Below, one piece after another: positions 22,287 through 28,615 of a stretch of DNA of 64,000 bases (position 1 is the first letter of the stretch; every line of letters begins with the position of its first letter). Below the pieces are notes generated by a model. It searched no databases. It saw nothing but the letters and a program-made list of their open reading frames with translations, and had not been told where the DNA came from. This stretch comes from an uncultured bacterium. GTDB lineage: Bacteria > Bacillota > Clostridia > Christensenellales > HGM11417. The translations under genes and the position numbers were made by a program. The stretch is taken from NCBI GenBank assembly GCA_905215695.1, contig CAJMQN010000009.1:17011-81010 (forward strand), in the 5' to 3' direction.

Positions 22287-24698
22287 ATGAAGAAATCTAT
22301 CCGCTTTCTCGCTCTGCTCGCCTCCGTCTGTCTCATCGGCGCGGCGGCGCAAACGGCGCTTGCGGAGAACGGTTCGCCCCTCTCCCTCACCGTCGGCACG
22401 GGTCAGAAAAATTACATCAACAATATCGAGACGAAATCCGTCGAGGTCAAAGACAATCGCATGATTGTCTCCGATTTCGGCGTGCGCAGCACGGACAACG
22501 ACGAAAAACAAAAAAACGGCGCGCTCTATCTCTATGAGGACGGCGCGCTCACCCGTACATACTCCCCCCAAGACAAGCCCTTCAATCCCGAAAAGGCGGT
22601 CTTTGGAGAGGACGGCGACGTCTATTGTCTCGCGAACGGAAAACTTCTCAAAATAAACCCGACCGAAAATACCGAGGACGAGATCGGCACGCGCGTCGGG
22701 GACTTTCAGTTCGCGGACGGACAGCTCTTCGCGCTCGTCGGGGACGACACCGCGACCAACGAGTTTCATATCAAACAATATACGGAGACCGGGTTCGGAG
22801 AGAGTCTGTTCAAGGTCATTAACCCCGTTTCTTCCTTCGCCACGGACGGAACGTACTTTTGGTATTTCGGGCAAAAGAACTCGGCGGAGAATCCCAAACT
22901 CTACAGGAACAACGAGGAAATTCCCTACGAACACGGCACGCCCTCGAAACTTGCGCTGTATGGCGACACCCTCTTTACGCTCGCGGACAATCGGCTCTAC
23001 GCCGACGGCGAGAGCGTCGGGGACAGACTCTGCACCTCCTTCGAGGTGTGCGGGGACATCCTCTACCTCATCTCCAACAACCGCATTGAGGGATTCCGTT
23101 ACCGAAACGGAAGTCTCGTCTCTTCGGGTTTCCTCTACTCCAAGGCGGGAAACTGCGGGACGCCCGGGGAAGTTTCCGCGCCTGCGGATATGGCGGGCGG
23201 TTGGATTCTCGATACCGATTTCGCGAGTATCGTCGGGAAAGAACAAGTTTTTGCCCTCTCGGAAGTCGAGGACACCCAAACGGCTCGGACGGCGGAAGAT
23301 ACCTTCGCGATTGCCGCCGCGGGAGAGATTCTCTGGCTCGCCTGCCCGGACGGGGTGTTTCGGTTTGATACGAAAAGCAAAAAGGCGGCGTTCTTTGCGC
23401 TCGGCGGCGTGCGTGCAATCGCCGTTTCCGCGGGCGGCGAACTCTATGCGTCAGCCGGAGGAAAAATTTGGCTGAAGGGCGCGGAGCAGACGGATTTTAC
23501 GAAGTATCGGGATTCCTTCGACGCGGAGGCAATCGCCGTCAGCAGTCGGAATAACAGGCTCTACGCGCTGAAAGAGGGAAAAATTACCCTGTTCGGGGAA
23601 GAGGATATCGAACTTGCCGCCGACCTTTCGGGCGCGACGGATTTTGCCATCGACTTTGAAAATCAAATTTTCGTTCTTTGCGGGCAATCCCTGCGCCGGG
23701 TTTCGCAGGACGGCGAAACCGTCGCAGAGTTTGCGCTCGCAAGACCCGGACTTTTGGACAGCTACGGGACGGCATTCGATGCGATATGTCTCGACGATTC
23801 GACGGGAGAAATCTTTTTGCCGGACAGCGCGCTTTCCCTCGTCTTTGCGCTCTCCAAGGAGCAGAGCGGCACCGCAATCTCTTCGGAGATTCCCGCCCTG
23901 TCTATCGCCGTTGACCCCTTTGACAAAAAATGTAACGCGGCGTGCGCGCGGGTCAGAATCAACGGCTATCCTTCCACCCTCCTCTATCCCGCGACAACTG
24001 CGGACGGCAGTTCGTCCGCCGACCCCGCGGGGGCAATCGGGGAAATTCCTTCGGGGACGGAAGTGCTCGTGCTCGGCGAGGCGCGGGACGACGTCGGAGG
24101 TTACCTCTTCGTCTGCGCGAGGCTGAACGGCGGACTTGTATTCGGATTCGTCATCGACACCAATCTCTCGGAAATTTCCCCTTCCGCGCCCCCCTTTGCG
24201 GTCGGGCACACGGAATTTGAAACGGAACTCTACAAATATCCTGATACGGACGCGCGGTTTGTCTCCCGTACCCTCGGCAAGGACACCCGTCTCACGGTCG
24301 AAAATTCCCCCTTCGAGGGTTGGCTGTACGTTGCGCTCGAGGACGGGAGCAAGGGTTTTGTGAGGCGTTCCGCCGTGCTCGAAAAGGTTTCCGTATCCAT
24401 CGACGACCGCAAGAACGCCACGACCGTTGGCGTGGGCGGCGGAAGTCCCCTCTACAGCGAGGCAAATTTGCAGTCCGAAGTCATCGCAACCCTCCCCGAT
24501 AAAAATAAAGTCAAGATCATCTCACGGACGGGCGCGTTTGCCTACGTCGAGACGGAATTCGGAAAGGGGTATATCGAATCGAGGTTTCTCGTCGAGGAAG
24601 GGTTCTCGAATTCGCAGAAAATCGGAATCATTCTCCTCCTCTCCTGCGCCGTGCTCGGGGCGCTCACCATTCTCATCCGAAAAAAAATCATCCGTTAA
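22287..24698 (+). CDS. Large secreted protein with beta-propeller-like body, SH3-like domains and C-terminal anchor
   Basis: This 803-residue protein has a signal peptide (SIRFLALLASVCLIGAAAQ, then TALAENGS). The body from about residue 40 to 560 is built of short beta repeats such as GEDGDVYCLANGKLLKI, GDTLFTLADNRLYADGE and RNNRLYALKEGKITLFGEE, which looks like WD/NHL/PQQ-type propeller blades. From about residue 560 to 770 are three SH3-like segments, including LYKYPDTDARFVSRTLGKD and PLYSEANLQSEVIATLPDK. A C-terminal membrane helix (IGIILLLSCAVLGALTILI) with a basic tail follows. It is therefore an envelope protein exposed outside. The promoter overlaps the start region and no Shine-Dalgarno is visible. 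Function unknown. Confidence 0.8.
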   Translation: MKKSIRFLALLASVCLIGAAAQTALAENGSPLSLTVGTGQKNYINNIETKSVEVKDNRMIVSDFGVRSTDNDEKQKNGALYLYEDGALTRTYSPQDKPFNPEKAVFGEDGDVYCLANGKLLKINPTENTEDEIGTRVGDFQFADGQLFALVGDDTATNEFHIKQYTETGFGESLFKVINPVSSFATDGTYFWYFGQKNSAENPKLYRNNEEIPYEHGTPSKLALYGDTLFTLADNRLYADGESVGDRLCTSFEVCGDILYLISNNRIEGFRYRNGSLVSSGFLYSKAGNCGTPGEVSAPADMAGGWILDTDFASIVGKEQVFALSEVEDTQTARTAEDTFAIAAAGEILWLACPDGVFRFDTKSKKAAFFALGGVRAIAVSAGGELYASAGGKIWLKGAEQTDFTKYRDSFDAEAIAVSSRNNRLYALKEGKITLFGEEDIELAADLSGATDFAIDFENQIFVLCGQSLRRVSQDGETVAEFALARPGLLDSYGTAFDAICLDDSTGEIFLPDSALSLVFALSKEQSGTAISSEIPALSIAVDPFDKKCNAACARVRINGYPSTLLYPATTADGSSSADPAGAIGEIPSGTEVLVLGEARDDVGGYLFVCARLNGGLVFGFVIDTNLSEISPSAPPFAVGHTEFETELYKYPDTDARFVSRTLGKDTRLTVENSPFEGWLYVALEDGSKGFVRRSAVLEKVSVSIDDRKNATTVGVGGGSPLYSEANLQSEVIATLPDKNKVKIISRTGAFAYVETEFGKGYIESRFLVEEGFSNSQKIGIILLLSCAVLGALTILIRKKIIR

Positions 24699-24705
24699 AA
24701 AGAAA

Positions 24706-24738
24706 AGCCGCCCAGAAATCTCCGGACGGCTGTTTTTT
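24706..24738 (+). terminator. Terminator of the secreted protein gene
   Basis: AGCCG pairs with CGGCT around a mostly unpaired interior, followed by TGTTTTTTAT. It lies between convergent genes and overlaps the end of the SSB-like gene. Confidence 0.6.
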
Positions 24739-25435
24739 ATATAATCTTGTTTTCTACGGGTTCGCTGTTCTCGGACATGTGCACGGCGGGCTGAATCGGG
24801 TCGCCGAAGGCGTCGAAATTCACGTGCTGTCCCGTCACGATCCTGCTGATGGAAATTTCGTAGGCGACTTTCGTCACCACGTTTTCTCCGTCCTTCTTCT
24901 GATATTCGCGGCTTTGGATTCTGCCCCAAACCGTCACCTTTTCCCCTACCGCGATATTCTTCAGGTAGCGCGCGTTGCGACCCCAAGCGATGGCGGGTAT
25001 GTAGTCCGATTTGTTGTAGGCGCGGTTGACCGCAATGAGGACGTCGCAGATTTCACGCTGAAAGGGCGTCGTTCGGTAAATCGTCGGCTTGCACACATAG
25101 CCGGACAGACAGATTTGGTTGGGGTTCTTTACGTCGTCGTTGGGCAAAAGCTCGCGGATAAAAGCGGTCAGCATGAGACGGCTCTTTCCGTCCTCTACCT
25201 TGTTGTAACTGCGGAACTGCCCCGACACCGTCACCGTGTTGCCGACCTCGAGCTTTCCCTCTTCGATGAGCCGCTCCGAAATCGTAATCGGAATGACGTC
25301 GCATTGACTCGAAAGCCTTTTTACCGAGAGAAACAGCTCGTAAAAGCCCTCTCCGTATATCTCGTGCGAAAACTTGGGTTCGCTCACGATCTCGCCGCTC
25401 AAAAACAGCTTGTTGTTCTCTTCAAATGTATTCAT
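24737..25435 (-). CDS. Single-stranded DNA-binding-like protein with two OB folds
   Basis: This 232-residue protein carries two SSB-type OB folds in tandem. The first (residues 8-95) includes LFLSGEIVSEPKFSHEIYGEGFYELFLSVKR and VGNTVTVSGQFRSYN. The second (about 105-205) includes ICLSGYVCKPTIYRTTPFQREICDVLIAV, YIPAIAWGRNARYL and VGEKVTVWGRIQSREY. Normal bacterial SSB has one fold and an acidic DDIPF tail. This protein lacks that tail and ends in ENSEPVENKII. It may act in replication or repair at single-stranded DNA. It lies alone between two terminators or divergent genes. Confidence 0.85.
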   Translation of the reverse strand: MNTFEENNKLFLSGEIVSEPKFSHEIYGEGFYELFLSVKRLSSQCDVIPITISERLIEEGKLEVGNTVTVSGQFRSYNKVEDGKSRLMLTAFIRELLPNDDVKNPNQICLSGYVCKPTIYRTTPFQREICDVLIAVNRAYNKSDYIPAIAWGRNARYLKNIAVGEKVTVWGRIQSREYQKKDGENVVTKVAYEISISRIVTGQHVNFDAFGDPIQPAVHMSENSEPVENKII

Positions 25436-25469
25436 ATGTCCCTCCGATGTATTTTCGATTGGCTGTTGT

Positions 25470-26243
25470 TCAGCCGTTTTTTACCTGCTCATGCTGTACG
25501 CCGTTGTTGTCTATGTAATAGTTTTCCGTGTGTATGATGTCGGAGACCTTTTTGAAGGTATATCCCCGCTCTTTCAGTGTGGATAAGACGATGGGGAGCG
25601 CGTCCAAAATATGGTCGGAATTGTTGTGGAAGAGAATAATCGAGCCGTTTTTGACCCGCGAAAGCACCCGATTCGTGATGTCTTCCGTCGTCACGTTCTT
25701 CCAATCGAGGGAGTCAACGTCCCACTGAATGGTCGAAAGTTTGAGCTTGGATGCCTCGGAAATGACTTTGTCGTTGTACTCGCCGAAGGGCGCGCGGAAG
25801 ATGGTCGGTCGGACTCCAGCCGTCTCTTCGATAATGTTCATCGAAATCGTCAGTTCCTGATTGATCTGCGACTCCGACAGGCGGGACATGTGCGGGTGCG
25901 TGTTGGAATGCGTGCCGATTTCAAAGCCGTTTTCCGCTATCGCTTTGGTCTTTTCGGGGAAGTTTTCCACCCAAAATCCCACGAGGAAGAAGGTGCCTTC
26001 CGCACCGTATTCCTTCATGATTTCCATGATTCCTTCGGTCTTGTCGGAACCGTATGCCGCGTCAAATGTGATTGCGACCTCCGGCTTTTCCGTCTCCACC
26101 GCGTAAATCGGAATCAGACGGGACGCGCTCCCGAAATATACGCTCGCAAAACCGCCCGCGCTCACCGAAACGAGCAGAGCAACCACAAGCGCAAGGGATA
26201 GTATCGAGTAAATTACCTTCTTTTTACTGACGACGACGAACAC
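25470..26243 (-). CDS. Polysaccharide deacetylase family protein (PdaB-like)
   Basis: This 257-residue protein has an N-terminal membrane or signal segment (VIYSILSLALVVALLVSVSAGGFA) and a carbohydrate-esterase-4 domain. Catalytic motifs are TFDAAYG near residue 60 (motif 1, usually TFDDG; the Asp-Ala-Ala form is typical of PdaB), the metal-binding HSNTHPHM near 114 and FRAPFGEYND near 150. PdaB-like proteins modify peptidoglycan during spore formation, which fits a sporulating lineage. The start is GTG at 26243 with an AGAGGTGG site. The 26244-26436 gap upstream holds no gene. Confidence 0.9.
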   Translation of the reverse strand: MFVVVSKKKVIYSILSLALVVALLVSVSAGGFASVYFGSASRLIPIYAVETEKPEVAITFDAAYGSDKTEGIMEIMKEYGAEGTFFLVGFWVENFPEKTKAIAENGFEIGTHSNTHPHMSRLSESQINQELTISMNIIEETAGVRPTIFRAPFGEYNDKVISEASKLKLSTIQWDVDSLDWKNVTTEDITNRVLSRVKNGSIILFHNNSDHILDALPIVLSTLKERGYTFKKVSDIIHTENYYIDNNGVQHEQVKNG

Positions 26244-26436
26244 TTTTCCACCTCTCTATATTAGCATATTCTCTGTCGTACGATTTTCGGAATATTTGTC
26301 GGATTCTGTCGAATCGTGTCCGGGTCACTCGGTGCATTTTAACCCCATTTCGCCCGGATATTAAAAGTTATGACCGAATACACGAATTTATGTTAGAAAT
26401 TTGGAAAAAGACGGAAGATATGAAAAAAGAGAGACC

Positions 26437-26589
26437 TTACGTATCCCTTTCGTCCTTCTCCTCGTCCTCTTTCTCAAATCCCGCGATATGCGTCGTCAAA
26501 AAATAGGTGTGAATCGGTTTTTCATAACGGTATTCCAACTCGTCGTTGTCCTCTTTTTGTTCTGAATTCGTTTGATTTTTATCTTCCAT
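26437..26589 (-). CDS. Small acidic protein divergent from the twin XRE genes
   Basis: This 50-residue protein (start MEDKNQTNSEQ) is highly charged, with 15 Glu or Asp residues in total, and has a short central aromatic patch (YRYEKPIHTYFLTTHIAGF). The ATG at 26589 is seven bases after a perfect TATAAT box and there is no Shine-Dalgarno, so a leaderless mRNA is likely. An upstream in-frame ATG would fall inside the promoter. Function unknown. Its placement opposite two XRE regulators mirrors a second locus at 51 kb, where a DUF6809-like gene takes the same position. Confidence 0.55.
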   Translation of the reverse strand: MEDKNQTNSEQKEDNDELEYRYEKPIHTYFLTTHIAGFEKEDEEKDERDT

Positions 26590-26596
26590 GTCAATC

Positions 26597-26625
26597 ATTA
26601 TAAAACACGTATCGTGTTTTGTCAA
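26597..26625 (-). promoter_or_regulatory. Strong promoter of the small acidic protein
   Basis: TTGACA, exactly 17 bases and TATAAT on the minus strand form a consensus housekeeping promoter. The spacer is itself a perfect palindrome (AAACACGTATCGTGTTT), so a repressor would sit between the -35 and -10 boxes. Confidence 0.85.
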
Positions 26626-26641
26626 TACACGATACGTGTTT
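26603..26641. promoter_or_regulatory. Double dyad operator of the twin-XRE module
   Basis: Two palindromes, ACACGTATCGTGT (26605-26617) and ACACGATACGTGT (26627-26639), are spaced 22 bases centre to centre and are inverted copies of each other. One fills the spacer of the divergent promoter and the other lies upstream of the XRE gene. The arrangement suits cooperative, two-way control by the adjacent XRE protein. Confidence 0.75.
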
Positions 26642-26667
26642 TAAGCTAAGATTTTACTATGGAAAGT

Positions 26668-26871
26668 ATGAATTTCGCCAAAAGACTAAAAGAATTGCGC
26701 GCGGAAAAGGGAATTTATCAAAAAGACCTCGCGGAAATTCTCCATGTTGCCCCGAGTGCGGTTTCGGCGTGGGAAATCGGAAGAAATGAACCCAGCAATG
26801 AAATGCTCATAAAAATTTCCGAATTTTTCGGCGTGACCGTTGACTATCTATTGGGAAAAACGGATTATTAA
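26668..26871 (+). CDS. XRE-family regulator (first of a pair)
   Basis: This 67-residue protein is a bare Cro/CI helix-turn-helix domain: MNFAKRLKELRAEKGIYQ, KDLAEILHVAPSAVSAWEIG, then NEPSNEMLIKISEFFGVTVD and the C-terminal YLLGKTDY. The ATG at 26668 is seven bases after TACTAT and has no Shine-Dalgarno. Another in-frame ATG lies at 26659, inside the -10 box. It closely resembles the XRE protein at 51.15 kb, including the FFGVTVD and LxGxTDY endings. It is followed three bases later by a second XRE gene. Confidence 0.88.
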   Translation: MNFAKRLKELRAEKGIYQKDLAEILHVAPSAVSAWEIGRNEPSNEMLIKISEFFGVTVDYLLGKTDY

Positions 26872-26874
26872 AAC

Positions 26875-27108
26875 ATGGATAATAGGAAGTTGGAATTTTA
26901 CAAAAATCAATTTTGTAAAAATCTCAATGAACTGATAACAGTAAACAACTATAAACACGACTATATCGCCGACAAAACGGGCTTTTCTATCGCCTCTGTC
27001 AGTAATTGGCGAAACGGCAAGCGAGAACCGAAAATCAGCGAGGTATGCGTCCTTGCGGATTTCTTTGACGTTTCCCTCGACGTGCTCACGGGAAGAAAAG
27101 AGTATTAA
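26875..27108 (+). CDS. XRE-family regulator (second of a pair)
   Basis: This 77-residue protein is a second, more divergent helix-turn-helix protein: KNLNELITVNNYKHDYIADKTG, FSIASVSNWRNGKREPK, EVCVLADFFDVSLDVLTGRKEY. It begins three bases after the first XRE gene, so the two are translated together. The pair probably forms a two-component autoregulated switch, with one strong DNA-binder and one modifier. That is an inference from context. Confidence 0.85.
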   Translation: MDNRKLEFYKNQFCKNLNELITVNNYKHDYIADKTGFSIASVSNWRNGKREPKISEVCVLADFFDVSLDVLTGRKEY

Positions 27109-27110
27109 AA

Positions 27111-27140
27111 AAAGAGAAACGGTAACCGTTTCTCTTTTTT
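27111..27140. terminator. Bidirectional terminator between XRE pair and toxin gene
   Basis: AAAGAGAAACGG and CCGTTTCTCTTT form a long palindromic stem with T-runs on both strands. It separates convergent genes. Confidence 0.85.
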
Positions 27141-27150
27141 ATTTGGTGAA

Positions 27151-27462
27151 TTATAACAATTCGTAATAATCACGATAGCCGCAAGCAATGTGCACAACCT
27201 CTATCTGCCGTTTCTCTTCGTCCGCATAATAAAAAATCAAGTACTTCTCCAAAACGGCTTTGCGCAAACCCTTTTTGGCGACCGCTTCGTTTCGGCTCAA
27301 CGGATATGACAGCGGAAATCGGCAAAGCGTTTCAAAGATTTCCTCAAATTTTTCAGCCAAACGCAATGCGGCGCTCTTATTCTTCAGGTCTTCGGATATG
27401 TAATCCAAAATGTCTTCCAAATCCTGAAAGGCACGCGGATATATCTTTAAAATTTCATTCAT
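27151..27462 (-). CDS. RelE/ParE-family toxin
   Basis: This 103-residue protein has the ParE-type head LKIYPRAFQDLEDILDYISEDLKNKSAALRL and the tail LEKYLIFYYADEEKRQIEVVHI, then ACGYRDYYELL. The ATG at 27462 overlaps the antitoxin stop by eight bases, so the pair is translationally coupled. This is the second such pair in the window. It shares only the family fold with the one at 12.3 kb. Confidence 0.88.
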   Translation of the reverse strand: MNEILKIYPRAFQDLEDILDYISEDLKNKSAALRLAEKFEEIFETLCRFPLSYPLSRNEAVAKKGLRKAVLEKYLIFYYADEEKRQIEVVHIACGYRDYYELL

Positions 27463-27715
27463 ACTTCGCACGAAGACGCTGCATCGCCGATTTTCCCTCT
27501 ATCGGCTCCGCGCCTTGCTCTACTTCTCTTACGGCTGAATTGATTGCTTCGGCGGCGTGCAGTTTCGCCATTGTCTGCTCGTAAAGTTTCATGCTCATCA
27601 GCACCATATCCCCATATCCGTTTTTCGTCACAAAAATCGGCTCGACCGAGGCGTTGCATTTTTCGGAAATTGCGGACGTGTTCTTCAGTTGGTGAATCGG
27701 TATAATCTGCGGCAT
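27455..27715 (-). CDS. Phd/YefM-family antitoxin
   Basis: This 86-residue protein starts MPQIIPIHQLKNTSAISEKC, then PIFVTKNGYGDMVLMSMKLYEQ, the Phd/YefM DNA-binding motif, and ends in a charged toxin-binding tail (GKSAMQRLRAKYE). A GGGAGG site precedes the ATG. An imperfect inverted repeat (TTATGG and CCATAA, about 27734-27753) upstream is a plausible operator. Confidence 0.9.
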   Translation of the reverse strand: MPQIIPIHQLKNTSAISEKCNASVEPIFVTKNGYGDMVLMSMKLYEQTMAKLHAAEAINSAVREVEQGAEPIEGKSAMQRLRAKYE

Positions 27716-27754
27716 AACATAACCTCCCTTTATTATGGGATTATTATACCATAA

Positions 27755-28615
27755 TTACGCCAAGTTGTCAAGACGGTGTTTCACGTGCCGCAGAATCTCA
27801 AGTTCCGCGCGCTTGCCCGTCGCACGGTCAAATCCCGCAAAGCCCGGGCTTGCGTTCAGCTCGCACACGTATATCCGCTCCTTTCCGAAGAGCAAATCCA
27901 CGCCGCAGAAGTCCGCGCCCGCACGCTTTGCCGCTTTCACGCACAGCTTTTCCGTCTCCGCGTCCAAGGCGAGCGGCTCCGTTTCCGCGCCCAATTCTAC
28001 ATTGGCGCGAAATTCGCCCTGCCGCGCTCGCCGCAGGATCGCACCCACTACTTTGTCCCCGACCACGATTGCCCTGCCGTCTCTGCCCGCGCTCTCACGC
28101 ACGAATTTCTGAAACAGCAACGGTTTGTCCGAATGCGCACGGTAGATTGTCCGCAGTTCCTCGGCGGACTTGGCGAGATACACCTGCTCCCCCCAACTTC
28201 CGAAACATTCCTTGACAACGAGCGGATAGCCGAGTGTTTCGCCGACTTCGGCAAGCCCTTGCCAATCCGCGTCCCGAAAATACGATTTGGGCGCAAAATA
28301 GCTCTGCGGGAAAAATTCCGCCCCGATTTCCTGAACCTGCAACGCCTTATCGTCGCAGACCGCGCAACAGCGCGCGCTGTTGAATATCCGCGCGCCGCGC
28401 TTTTCGAGCGCGCGGCAGAGGTTCATATCCTTGTCATAAAACAGGTAAAAATCCGCCTCGGGGAAACAAGAGCCTTCCCCCGACAACAGAAAATCCCCGC
28501 TCGCCGCGCCTTCGACCTCTATCCCGAGTTCTCTGCCCGCCTCGCGGAAATTCAAAATGAATTTGGGTTCCCGAGGATTCAGGAACCCATTGTAAATCAC
28601 AATACCTTTTGTCAT
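27755..28615 (-). CDS. RimK-like ATP-grasp ligase
   Basis: This 286-residue protein has the ATP-grasp pattern: a core fold with YPLVVKECFGSWGEQVYL near residue 125 (nucleotide-binding lysines) and VCELNASPGFAGFDRATG near 245 (metal-binding Asn and Glu). RimK-type enzymes join amino acids to peptides or cofactors, for example glutamylation of ribosomal protein S6 or coenzyme F420. The gene overlaps the end of the topoisomerase A subunit gene by four bases (ATGA), so it is in the topoisomerase transcript. That linkage says little about substrate. Confidence 0.85.
   Translation of the reverse strand: MTKGIVIYNGFLNPREPKFILNFREAGRELGIEVEGAASGDFLLSGEGSCFPEADFYLFYDKDMNLCRALEKRGARIFNSARCCAVCDDKALQVQEIGAEFFPQSYFAPKSYFRDADWQGLAEVGETLGYPLVVKECFGSWGEQVYLAKSAEELRTIYRAHSDKPLLFQKFVRESAGRDGRAIVVGDKVVGAILRRARQGEFRANVELGAETEPLALDAETEKLCVKAAKRAGADFCGVDLLFGKERIYVCELNASPGFAGFDRATGKRAELEILRHVKHRLDNLA

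Noticed and set aside
27113..27140. CRISPR or transposon inverted repeat
   Set aside because: It is a single palindromic terminator between convergent genes, not a repeat array or element end; no CRISPR array or transposase was seen anywhere.
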